22,749 nt of DNA, from NCBI GenBank assembly GCA_021847165.1, contig JAJZUH010000010.1, positions 1-22,749 on the forward strand, in the 5' to 3' direction. Shown piece by piece: positions 5,842 through 12,875 of this stretch (its first letter is position 1; the number at the start of each line of letters is the position of its first letter). A model generated the notes under the pieces. That model ran no database searches, had not been told where the DNA came from, and saw nothing but the letters and a program-made list of their open reading frames with translations. This stretch comes from Pseudomonadota bacterium. GTDB lineage: Bacteria; Pseudomonadota; Gammaproteobacteria; Burkholderiales; Gallionellaceae. A program made the position numbers and the translations under genes.

Positions 5842-8508
5842 TCAACCCAGATACGCCGCCAGTACGCGCTCGTTCCTGGCCAGTTCTTCCGGCGTGCCCT
5901 CGACCGCGATGCGCCCATGTTCCAGCACGTAGGCATAGTCGGCCACCTCCAGCGCGCTCTTGGCGAACTGCTCGACCAGCAACATGGTGATGCCGGCTTC
6001 CTTCAGCTTGTTGATGATGACGAAAACTTCCTGCACGATCACCGGCGCGAGGCCCATGGAAGGTTCATCCAGCAGGATGATCTTGGGGTTGGCCATCAGC
6101 GCGCGCCCGATGGCCAGCATCTGCTGCTCGCCGCCGGACAGCGTGCCGGCCGCCTGCTTGCGCCTTTCGTGCAGGCGCGGGAACAGCGCATAGACCTTCT
6201 CCAGGTCCGCCCCGGCCCTGGAAGCGAAGCCGAACACCTTGGGCAGGCGGGTGTAGGCGCCAAGCAGCAGGTTGTCCTCGACCGAGAGCGGCGCGAAAAT
6301 CTTGCGGCCTTCCGGCGAGTGCGCCAGCCCGAGGCGCGAGATCCGGGAAGCGCCCAGGTGCTGCACTTCCTTGCCATCCAGCAGCACCTTGCCCTTGCTC
6401 GGCTTCAGCATGCCGGACAGCACGCGCATGGCCGTGGTCTTGCCGGCGCCGTTCGCGCCGATCAGTGCGACCACCGACCCCGTCCTCACTTCGAAGCTGG
6501 CGCCGCTCAGCACTTCGCTGGCGCCATAGCCGGCATGCAGGTTCTCGACCCGCAGCATGGTGGATTCGCCGAGCTTCCTGGATGAGGTCGATGCCTCCTT
6601 GCTGTCGCCCAGGTAGGCGGCGATGACATGGGGATCACGCTTGACCTCATCGGGCAGGCCTTGCGCGATGATCTTGCCTTCGTCGAGGACGGTGACGAAA
6701 TCGCACACCTCGTTCACCACGCTCATGTGGTGCTCGATCAGGATGGTGGTGATGCCGCGCGCGCGGATCTTGCGCACGATCTCGATGAGGTTCAGTACAT
6801 CCGGATGCGCCAGGCCCGCAGCGGGTTCATCCAGGATCAGCAGCTTGGGCTTGCGCGCCAGCGCGCGCGCGATCTCGAGGAAACGCTGAGCGCCGTACGG
6901 CAGGTCCTTGGCCTTGGTCCTCGCTTCGTTCGCCAGGCCGACCAGTTCGAGCAGGGCCAGCGCATCCGCGCGTGCCTTGTGCTCCTCGCCGTAGGCGAAG
7001 CCCAGCAGGACGAGCGGCAGCGACTTCCTGTACGCGCCCTCGGAGGCGACCATGACGTTCTCGAGCGCACTCAGTTCGGCAAACAATTGCAGGTTCTGGA
7101 AGGTGCGTGCAACCCCGGCTCTGGCTACCTTGAACAGGCTGCCTTTGGGCAGGTCTTCGCCGCGCAGCCGCAACTGACCTGCGCTCGGCGCATACAGGCC
7201 GGAGATGACGTTCACCAGCGTGCTCTTGCCCGAACCGTTGGGGCCGATCAGCCCGTGCACATGGCCGGCCTGTACCTGCATCGACACGCCATCCACCGCC
7301 TTGATGCCGCCGAAGTGCCGTTTGACCTCGACGAGTTCCAGCAACAGTCCGCGCTCTTCTTTCTTCGGCAATACCGTTTCCAGCGCGGAAGGCGCGGGCA
7401 ATGGACGCGCGGGCACCTTGAACAGCCGCGACAGCTGTTTGCCGGCAAAGCCCATCAGGCCTTCCGGCAATCCCACCACGACCGAGAACAGCATCAGCGC
7501 GAAGATCGCCTTGCGCCAGTCTTCCGTATTCACCACCAGCAGGCTGCCGGCGACCAGCAGGGTCATGCTGACGATGGGAGCCGCCACCTGGAATGTGATC
7601 TTGCGCTGTTTGCGGAAGCTGATCGTTCCCGCCACCAGCGCGAAGAACAGCCCGATGAAGGAGAACACCTGGAACAGCGAACGGTTGGACAGCAGGTTGG
7701 GCAGCAGCACGATCAGGCAGGCGCCGACGAACGCGCCCCACAGGCTCTTGCGGCCGCCCAGCACCACGCCGAGCAGCAGGATCACCATCAGTTCATAGAC
7801 GAAACTGTTCGGTTGCAGGAACTGGAAATTGAAGGCGTACAGGCCGCCGGCCAGCCCGCCCAGCCCGGAGCCGAGCGCAAACGCCGCCACCTTGTGGCGG
7901 AAGACGCCGACTCCCATCGCATCGGTGGCGATGGGACTGTCGCGCAATGCCTCGAACGCCCTGCCCCATTGCGAATGCAGCAGATTCTTCATGGCAACCC
8001 AGGTGAACGCCAGCAGGACCAGGCACAGCCAGAAGAAACTCTGCGGATCGAGATGGAAACCGAACAGCAGCGGCCGGTCCACCTGCAGGCCTTGCGCTCC
8101 CTGCGTGATGCTCTCCAACTCGTTCAGGGTGGTTGCGGTCAGCGCGGAGAAGCTGAGCGTGGCCAGCGCGAATTGCGGGCCTTCCAGGCGCAACGCCGGA
8201 AACGCCAGCAAGCCGCCGAACGCAAAGCCGACCAGCAGGCTGGCCAGCAAGGCCGGCAACAGGGTGAAACCGAACGTCATCACGCACAAGCCGCCGGCAT
8301 AGGCGCCCAGGCCGAGGAAAGCGGCGTGCGCGAGATTCACCTGGCCCAGATAGCCGACGCTGACGTCCAGCCCGATCAGCAGGATGCCGTAGATCGCCAG
8401 CAGCGTCAGCAGCCCAAGTACATAGGCATTGCTGACGGCGAGCGGGATGCAGGCAAGAAGGATGAAGGCGACGAGCTCTGCGCCATTGACGAGCAGGATT
8501 CTTTTCAA
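5842..8508 (-). CDS. Fused LivM-LivG-LivF: permease plus two ATPases of a branched-chain amino acid-type ABC importer
   Basis: One continuous 888-residue frame holds three normally separate subunits. Residues 1-365 are a LivM permease with many membrane helices (GYLGQVNLAHAAFLGLGAYA) and an extra hydrophobic pair at about 307-350. Residues about 388-634 are a LivG ATPase: Walker A GPNGSGKST 422-430, signature LPYGAQR 536-542, Walker B LLILDEP 556-562, His593. Residues 651-888 are a LivF ATPase: Walker A GANGAGKTT 684-692, signature LSGGEQQ 790-796, Walker B ILLDEP 811-816. Both ATPases look intact. LivF lacks the switch His, which is replaced by VEQ as usual in that family. Translation most likely starts at TTG 8508, two bases past the livH stop, with AAGGAAAG inside the end of livH as binding site. 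Met651, where a free LivF would begin, could be an internal start, but the SD-like sequence before it is poorly placed. The substrate (amino acid, amide, urea or other) cannot be told from sequence. Confidence 0.92.
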   Translation of the reverse strand: MKRILLVNGAELVAFILLACIPLAVSNAYVLGLLTLLAIYGILLIGLDVSVGYLGQVNLAHAAFLGLGAYAGGLCVMTFGFTLLPALLASLLVGFAFGGLLAFPALRLEGPQFALATLSFSALTATTLNELESITQGAQGLQVDRPLLFGFHLDPQSFFWLCLVLLAFTWVAMKNLLHSQWGRAFEALRDSPIATDAMGVGVFRHKVAAFALGSGLGGLAGGLYAFNFQFLQPNSFVYELMVILLLGVVLGGRKSLWGAFVGACLIVLLPNLLSNRSLFQVFSFIGLFFALVAGTISFRKQRKITFQVAAPIVSMTLLVAGSLLVVNTEDWRKAIFALMLFSVVVGLPEGLMGFAGKQLSRLFKVPARPLPAPSALETVLPKKEERGLLLELVEVKRHFGGIKAVDGVSMQVQAGHVHGLIGPNGSGKSTLVNVISGLYAPSAGQLRLRGEDLPKGSLFKVARAGVARTFQNLQLFAELSALENVMVASEGAYRKSLPLVLLGFAYGEEHKARADALALLELVGLANEARTKAKDLPYGAQRFLEIARALARKPKLLILDEPAAGLAHPDVLNLIEIVRKIRARGITTILIEHHMSVVNEVCDFVTVLDEGKIIAQGLPDEVKRDPHVIAAYLGDSKEASTSSRKLGESTMLRVENLHAGYGASEVLSGASFEVRTGSVVALIGANGAGKTTAMRVLSGMLKPSKGKVLLDGKEVQHLGASRISRLGLAHSPEGRKIFAPLSVEDNLLLGAYTRLPKVFGFASRAGADLEKVYALFPRLHERRKQAAGTLSGGEQQMLAIGRALMANPKIILLDEPSMGLAPVIVQEVFVIINKLKEAGITMLLVEQFAKSALEVADYAYVLEHGRIAVEGTPEELARNERVLAAYLG

Positions 8509-8509
8509 C

Positions 8510-9382
8510 TTATACTTTCCTTATGCTGGCTTTGCCGAACACCCCGTTGGGTTTCATGGCCAGTGCCAAAATGAGCAGGATCAAACCGGGCGCTTCGCGC
8601 CAGCCGCTGCCGATATAGAAACTCGCCAGACTTTCCAGCGCTCCCAGGAACAGGCCGATCAGCACCACGCCGAAGCCGGAATCGAGCCCGGCCACCACGG
8701 CCACGGAGAACGCCTTCAGGATGAGCGCCGATGCCATGGTCGGCCCGACGGTGGTGATGGGAGAAACCAGGATGCCCGCCATCGCGGCGACCATGCCGGA
8801 CAATCCGTACGAGAGCATGATGGTGCGCTTCGCCGAGATGCCCATCAGCTCGGCCGCATCGCGATCGGCGGAGACCGCCTCGAACGCCTTGCCCCACAGG
8901 GTCTTGCGTTTGAACAGCTCGATCAGGCCCATCACCGACAGCACCCCGATCGCGACCGACAGTTCGACCGGCGTGACGCTGATGCCGAAGAAATGCATGG
9001 GTTCCGAAGAGATCGGCGTCGGGAAGGGATGGTCGTCCCTGCCCCAGATGTTCTCGGCTGCGGAAAATCCGAACAGGCCGAGGATGATGGTCATCAGGAT
9101 CCAGCCTTCGCTCTTCTGTTCCAGCGCAAGGCGCACGGCCAGTCGCTCCACGACCAGTCCGAGCAGCACACCGCACAGCAGGCCGGCCGGCACCATCAAC
9201 CAGTAAGGCAGCCCCAGGTCGAGCAAGGTCAGGCTGATGAAGGCCGAGAGCATGACCAGCTCGCCCTGGCCGAAATTGATGCTTTTGCTGGTGGCAAAAG
9301 TGAGTTGAAAGCCATAGGCGATCAGAGCGTAAACGAGGCCCATCAGGGCCCCGCTTACCCCCATTTGGAGGACTACATCCAT
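8510..9382 (-). CDS. livH: LivH-type permease of branched-chain amino acid ABC importer
   Basis: A 290-residue polytopic inner-membrane protein of the LivH family. It begins with a typical LivH N-terminus (GALMGLVYALIAYGFQLTFA, then TSKSINFGQGELVMLSAFIS), has the cytoplasmic coupling region (GKAFEAVSADRDAAELMGIS), and ends with hydrophobic helices and NGVFGKASIRKV. Its length is normal for the family. It pairs with the LivM part of the downstream fused protein to form the translocation channel. It begins three bases after the binding-protein stop, with AAGAGAAG as a modest ribosome site. Its own last codons carry the ribosome site of the next gene. Start and family are well supported; the substrate is not known. 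Confidence 0.92.
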   Translation of the reverse strand: MDVVLQMGVSGALMGLVYALIAYGFQLTFATSKSINFGQGELVMLSAFISLTLLDLGLPYWLMVPAGLLCGVLLGLVVERLAVRLALEQKSEGWILMTIILGLFGFSAAENIWGRDDHPFPTPISSEPMHFFGISVTPVELSVAIGVLSVMGLIELFKRKTLWGKAFEAVSADRDAAELMGISAKRTIMLSYGLSGMVAAMAGILVSPITTVGPTMASALILKAFSVAVVAGLDSGFGVVLIGLFLGALESLASFYIGSGWREAPGLILLILALAMKPNGVFGKASIRKV

Positions 9383-9385
9383 GGA

Positions 9386-10615
9386 TTACTTCTCTTGCTT
9401 GATGAGGCGTTGCTTGTCGGCTTCGTTCGCAAAGACCACTCGACCATCCTTGACCATGCCCATGACCGCATTCTCGCGACGGAACGCTTCGTGAGTCTGT
9501 TCGTCAGCGGGATTCCACTTCGAGAACGGGTGCTTCCAGGTGGCGATCACGCCCTTGACCGGCTCTTTCAGGTCTTCCAGTGCTTCCTTGATCTTCCTGG
9601 TGTCGGTGCTTTGTGCCTGCTTCACCGCAGCGGCGAAGATATACACGGCATCGTATCCCTGCGCGGCGGAAACCGGGGACGGGATGCGATCGACCTTGTA
9701 GGTCTTGTGATAGCCGTCGATGAAGCTGCGGGCTTTCGCCGTGATGGGCTCTTCGATGAAGGTCTGCGGCATCAGGGTGCCGTTGCCGTTCTTGCCGGCA
9801 TTGTCGATATAGTTCGACATCGACAGCGTCCAGCCGCCGATCAGCGGCACCTTCAGGCCGATCTTGTCCATGCCGTTGGCGACTGCGGCGAGTTCGGGGC
9901 CGATACCCCAGATCAGGATCGCCTGCGCACCGGCTGTCTTGGCCTTCAGCAACTGTGCCGTCATGTCCTTGTCGCCGATGTTGAACTTCTCGGTGGCGAC
10001 CACTTCCAGCTTGTTGCCCTGTGCCTTGATCTGCGCCAGCAGGTCATCGCGGCCGGAAACGCCGTAGTTGGTCGAATCGTGCAGGAGCGCGACCTTGGTG
10101 AACTTGCGATTGATCGCCTCTTCCACCACCATGGCAGCCTGGATGCCGTCATGTGCGGCAAAGCGGAAGATGGACAGGTCTTTCGGTCCCGGCTTGTCCG
10201 TCTTGTCGGCCCACTGCGTCATCGAAGCCGAGCCAGCGGCCGGGGTGATGATCTTGGTAATGCCTTTCTCCTGCAGGTGCTTGTCACCCGCCATGACGAC
10301 ACCGGTATTGACCGAACCGATCACGCCCGAGAGGTCGTCCATCGAAGCAAGTTCCTGTGCAACCAGCGCACCGCGGTCGTTCTTGCCTTCGTCATCGCGC
10401 TCGACGACCTCGATCTTCAGTTTCTTGCCGCCGACGGCGATACCGCCCGCCGCATTGATCTCGGCGATGGCCAGTTTTGCGCCGTCGCGCATGGATGCGC
10501 CCATCGGAGCCGAACCGCCGGAAAAGGGGCCGGTGATAGCCAGCTTGATCGAATCGGCCGCATACACCTGAGCCGCGCATCCAAGCAAGAGCATTGAAAG
10601 CAGAGTTTTCTTCAT
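9386..10615 (-). CDS. Periplasmic binding protein of branched-chain amino acid-type ABC importer (LivK/Peripla_BP_6 family)
   Basis: A 409-residue precursor. The signal peptide (MKKTLLSMLLLGCAAQVYA) probably ends before ADSIKLAITGP. An LLGC sequence inside it could alternatively be a lipobox, but the hydrophobic part before that Cys is short. The mature protein has the type I binding-protein pattern: IKLAITGPFSGGSAPMGASM at the N-terminus, GAKLAIAEINAAGGIAVGGK, IGSVNTGVVMAGDKHLQEKG, and a second lobe with DSTNYGVSGRDDLLAQIKAQ. It captures the solute and delivers it to the LivH/LivMGF complex. The start was chosen at ATG 10615, preceded by GGGGGAAAAA; the frame runs 16 codons further upstream without a signal sequence. 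It is first in the operon, as is common for high-copy binding proteins. Confidence 0.92.
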   Translation of the reverse strand: MKKTLLSMLLLGCAAQVYAADSIKLAITGPFSGGSAPMGASMRDGAKLAIAEINAAGGIAVGGKKLKIEVVERDDEGKNDRGALVAQELASMDDLSGVIGSVNTGVVMAGDKHLQEKGITKIITPAAGSASMTQWADKTDKPGPKDLSIFRFAAHDGIQAAMVVEEAINRKFTKVALLHDSTNYGVSGRDDLLAQIKAQGNKLEVVATEKFNIGDKDMTAQLLKAKTAGAQAILIWGIGPELAAVANGMDKIGLKVPLIGGWTLSMSNYIDNAGKNGNGTLMPQTFIEEPITAKARSFIDGYHKTYKVDRIPSPVSAAQGYDAVYIFAAAVKQAQSTDTRKIKEALEDLKEPVKGVIATWKHPFSKWNPADEQTHEAFRRENAVMGMVKDGRVVFANEADKQRLIKQEK

Positions 10616-11015
10616 TTTTTCCCCCGGGGAGTTGAAACAACAATGTAAGGACAGACAAGTCATTCTAACTTGAATCGCAATTTTTGCCAGTACAGTGCCG
10701 GAAGGCTGTCCCTTCGATACAACAATATGAAAAAACGTCTGGAAGACGCGTTTGCCACAATCAAGCTGCGCGCGCTGATTATGACGATTTCTTTAAACAG
10801 GCCACTCCCTGGAAACATTGTGGAATAGCGTCGGATTCGACTTTATCGCCATCGCCACAATTGATTGTTTATTAAAATAAATAAATTGATTATTCAATGC
10901 TGAAGTCGGGAGAAAAACGCGACTGCCCCGCTTCGGAATAAACGATGCAGCGCAAACGGGATGCCGCGCGATTCATCAATGTTCGGCCAGTTCATGCACG
11001 GCGTGCTGAGGAAGG
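10616..11015. other. Intergenic region between cytochrome and Liv operon, with an AT-rich island
   Basis: About 400 bases without a convincing gene. The right part follows the cytochrome stop; the left part is the Liv operon leader. A 40-base stretch at 10859-10898 has only four G/C bases, in a window that is otherwise GC-rich, and carries AATTGATT twice in direct orientation (10859-10866 and 10884-10891). I saw no good intrinsic terminator for the cytochrome genes here; a small GCACG-C-CGTGC hairpin lies near 10996. Confidence 0.45.
10662..10690 (-). promoter_or_regulatory. Candidate sigma-70 promoter of the Liv operon
   Basis: On the minus strand a -35-like CTGGCA (4 of 6) and a -10-like TAGAAT (4 of 6) are separated by 17 bases. 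The -10 ends about 46 bases upstream of the binding-protein start, leaving a short leader with the GGGGGA ribosome site. The match is reasonable but not strong. Confidence 0.4.
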
Positions 11016-11423
11016 TTACTTCTTGGGAGGGATGGACAGGATGAAATTGACGATATTGGTGATTTCTTTCGCATGAATGCCCTGCGGATCGTTGGGCGCC
11101 ATCGGGATGTATTCGTTCCACTCGCCTTTGCCGCCCTTGGATATCTTCTTTACCAGCCCGGCTACCAGTGGCAGTTTCTCGCCGGCACTGTCGATATTGA
11201 AACCCTTGTAAGCATAACTCGTCTGGCCGCGATATCGATCGGCCACATCCTGCCACGCCGGCCCGAATTTGGTTCGCGACCAGCCATGGCAGGCATCGCA
11301 TCCCAGCATCCTGACCTGCGATTGTATTTCCGGAGGTATTTCGACTCTGAGCGCCTCGGCAGCATGGGCGGTCATGCTGAGCATCATCGTTGCAATCAAT
11401 ATTGCCCATCTGATGTTTGACAT
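11016..11423 (-). CDS. Class I c-type cytochrome, c551/c552-like, with an insertion
   Basis: A 135-residue precursor. The signal peptide (MSNIRWAILIATMMLSMTAHA) precedes AEALRVEIPP, leaving a periplasmic monoheme protein of about 114 residues. The heme site is CDACH, and the Met ligand is most likely in EYIPMAPND. The segment FGPAWQDVADRYRG and the C-terminal helix (EITNIVNFILSI) match the c551/c552 family. Compared with the neighbouring 105-residue cytochrome it carries extra residues between heme and Met (TSYAYKGFNIDSAGEKLPLV). The ATG at 11423 was preferred because GGAG lies six bases upstream; a second ATG two codons earlier is too close to that site. It probably shuttles electrons between periplasmic redox complexes; the partners are unknown. 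It lies 176 bases after the other cytochrome gene on the same strand. Confidence 0.88.
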   Translation of the reverse strand: MSNIRWAILIATMMLSMTAHAAEALRVEIPPEIQSQVRMLGCDACHGWSRTKFGPAWQDVADRYRGQTSYAYKGFNIDSAGEKLPLVAGLVKKISKGGKGEWNEYIPMAPNDPQGIHAKEITNIVNFILSIPPKK

Positions 11424-11529
11424 GCCCATCTCCAGTGCTTCAGCCAGTGTGGTTAGCTCGTCGCGATGCCGTGATGCGGCAGTCGGCGCTTTGCGGTGGA
11501 ATGCATCCTTGAATTCGACACCGGGGCGC

Positions 11530-11570
11530 CATGCTCCGGTAAAACCGTTGTGCGGCTTTGCCGGAGCATG
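11530..11570. repeat. Strong inverted repeat between the two cytochrome genes
   Basis: Arms CATGCTCCGG and CCGGAGCATG (10 bp, perfect) enclose 21 bases that can pair further (AAACCG with CGGCTT-like bases around TTGTG). It lies 30 bases past the stop of the upstream cytochrome gene on the minus strand. No U tract follows, so it may be a weak terminator or an RNA-stabilising hairpin that sets the ratio of the two cytochromes. Confidence 0.65.
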
Positions 11571-11599
11571 ACGCTCCTGGAACTTGCAGCAACAACGCC

Positions 11600-11917
11600 C
11601 TACTTCAGCCCGGCGATAAATTCAGACAGGCTCTTGATCTCGGCATCCGTTGCTCCCATGCCCTTGGGCGGCATGTTGCCCATCTTCCAGCCGAACGCGC
11701 CGCCTTTGGTTACATTGGCTGCGATCTTGCCGGCTGCATCCTTGTCGCCTTTGTATTTCTTGGCCACGTCTTTCCATGCCGGGCCGACCATCTTGGCATC
11801 GATGGAATGGCAGGCGCCGCATTTGGCCTTGCCAGCCGCCGGCATGTCTGCCGCCAGAGTGGAACCCGCAACCGCCAGACCCATTGCTGCGACCATGCTG
11901 ATCAGAATCGTTTTCAT
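11600..11917 (-). CDS. Class I c-type cytochrome, c551/c552 family
   Basis: A 105-residue precursor. The signal peptide (MKTILISMVAAMGLAVAGST, then LA) leaves about 83 residues, the usual size of a c551/c552. The heme site is CGACH, then VGPAWKDVAKKYKG, then the Met ligand region GNMPPKGM, then the C-terminal helix (DAEIKSLSEFIAGL). It is a soluble periplasmic electron carrier, typically serving terminal oxidases, nitrite reductase or peroxidase; which applies here cannot be told. AGGAG lies 11 bases before the ATG. The downstream cytochrome (11016-11423) shares GPAW-DVA--Y-G and looks like a diverged paralogue. It has its own promoter candidate and faces msrA across a 392-base divergent region. 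Confidence 0.93.
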   Translation of the reverse strand: MKTILISMVAAMGLAVAGSTLAADMPAAGKAKCGACHSIDAKMVGPAWKDVAKKYKGDKDAAGKIAANVTKGGAFGWKMGNMPPKGMGATDAEIKSLSEFIAGLK

Positions 11918-11952
11918 AGTTCTTTGATCTCCTGATTATTCGTTGAATGCAA

Positions 11953-11981
11953 GTTATATTCCAAAACCACCCTTATATCAG
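11953..11981 (-). promoter_or_regulatory. Candidate sigma-70 promoter of the cytochrome gene
   Basis: On the minus strand CTGATA (4 of 6 matches to the -35) and TATAAC (5 of 6 to the -10) are separated by 17 bases. The -10 lies about 35 bases upstream of the ATG at 11917. This is one of the better promoter matches in the window. Confidence 0.5.
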
Positions 11982-12041
11982 CCGACATACAACATCCAAC
12001 CGATATGTACACCAATTAGGCGCGTACCCCAGATCGAAGTC

Positions 12042-12058
12042 CATACCTATTAGGTATG
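12042..12058. promoter_or_regulatory. Perfect 17-bp dyad, likely operator
   Basis: CATACCTATTAGGTATG is an 8+1+8 perfect palindrome in the AT-rich region between the divergent cytochrome and msrA genes. It lies about 60 bases upstream of the candidate cytochrome -35. On the plus strand a TATAAC sequence begins six bases after it, so it could also overlap a plus promoter. The form fits a homodimeric regulator. I cannot name the regulator, and no regulator gene is nearby. Confidence 0.5.
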
Positions 12059-12226
12059 CAGGCGTATAACTCTTTTGAGGTACTTTATTGTCCTGCGCAA
12101 TTGTCAAGTATCGCCCCGGAAAGTCCCGGCGGATCGTGAATACAATCAAGCCGTGTGCCAGAGCGATGGAACGATGCTACCTCGAAAAACTCTTGTGCGG
12201 CAACTCATGCGGTGACTATGATCTGC

Positions 12227-12290
12227 CATGGTTTCGACTCCGCGCAGGATCGACCGCCCGGCATGCATCCTGCGAATGCCGGGAACCATG
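12227..12290 (+). promoter_or_regulatory. Structured msrA leader with interleaved inverted repeats
   Basis: Three perfect complementary arm pairs lie directly upstream of the msrA ribosome site. The outer stem is CATGGTT 12227-12233 with AACCATG 12284-12290. Inside it, CGCAGGAT 12243-12250 pairs with ATCCTGCG 12267-12274, and CCCGGCAT 12257-12264 pairs with ATGCCGGG 12276-12283. The last two are interleaved, so they form either a pseudoknot or two mutually exclusive hairpins. The structure ends ten bases before AGGAG (12301-12305). A translational control element or cis-acting RNA is possible. It matches no riboswitch class I recognise, and a REP-like repeat is the alternative. Confidence 0.5.
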
Positions 12291-12309
12291 CCGAACCGAA
12301 AGGAGCAAT

Positions 12310-12822
12310 ATGACGAGCGACACCAACCAGACTGCTTATCTTGCAGGCGGATGTTTCTGGGGCATGGAGGAACTGGTGCGCCAGATCGATGGCGTGCTGG
12401 AAACGACAGTCGGCTATACCGGTGGCACCATACCGGACCCCACCTACGAAACGGTCAAGACGGGAAATAGCGGCCATGCCGAATCGCTGAAGATCGTGTT
12501 TGATCCGCACCGGCTAACCTATCGCCACCTGCTGTTCGAATTCTTTCGCATGCACAATCCGACCACGCCCAATCGGCAAGGTAACGACATTGGCACGCAA
12601 TACCGCTCAGCGATTTTCTATCTCGACGAGATGCAAAAGAAAATCGCGGAAGAAACGATCAAGACCGTGGAGGCCTCGGGCGAATGGCAAGCCAGGCTGG
12701 TCACCCAGGTTGTGCCATATGGCATCTTTTACCGCGCCGAAGAGTATCACCAGAAATATCTGGTCAAGCATCCTCACGGTTACACCTGCCATTATGTGAG
12801 GCGGATGGAATTGGGCGAATAA
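12310..12822 (+). CDS. msrA: Peptide-methionine (S)-S-oxide reductase
   Basis: A 170-residue MsrA. It reduces the S epimer of methionine sulfoxide in proteins and free methionine, with electrons from thioredoxin. The catalytic motif is GGCFWG with Cys15. YTGG (VGYTGGTIPDPTYE), the substrate-binding HAES-type segment (GHAESLKIVFDP) and the QYRSAIFY motif are all present, and EEYHQKYL is conserved. The likely resolving cysteine is in GYTCHYVRRM near the end. There is no signal peptide, so it is cytoplasmic. The start was chosen because AAAGGAGCAAT precedes the ATG; the frame remains open about 220 bases upstream but that part is non-coding leader. It is one of only two plus-strand genes, next to two periplasmic cytochrome genes and convergent with the HD-GYP gene. 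Confidence 0.96.
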   Translation: MTSDTNQTAYLAGGCFWGMEELVRQIDGVLETTVGYTGGTIPDPTYETVKTGNSGHAESLKIVFDPHRLTYRHLLFEFFRMHNPTTPNRQGNDIGTQYRSAIFYLDEMQKKIAEETIKTVEASGEWQARLVTQVVPYGIFYRAEEYHQKYLVKHPHGYTCHYVRRMELGE

Positions 12823-12875
12823 GTTTCCGGATCGGATTGCCGGCAAGGCCGTCGTATCGCCGGAACGCGGTCCGT

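Noticed and set aside
6628..8574. A 648-residue plus-strand open frame over the transporter fusion
   Set aside because: The sequence is a low-complexity Gln/Arg/Ala-rich shadow of the LivM/LivG codons, with no ribosome site or family pattern.
8429..10597. A 722-residue plus-strand open frame over livH and the binding-protein gene
   Set aside because: It is a shadow of two certain genes on the other strand and shows no recognisable motif.
10894..11409. A minus-strand frame of 171 residues overlapping the downstream cytochrome
   Set aside because: It is offset from the cytochrome frame and contains no CxxCH; the 11016-11423 frame has signal peptide, heme site and Met ligand.
12088..12309. N-terminal extension of msrA by 74 codons
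   Set aside because: The translated part is Cys/Arg-rich with no signal peptide or domain, and AAAGGAG lies directly before the ATG at 12310.
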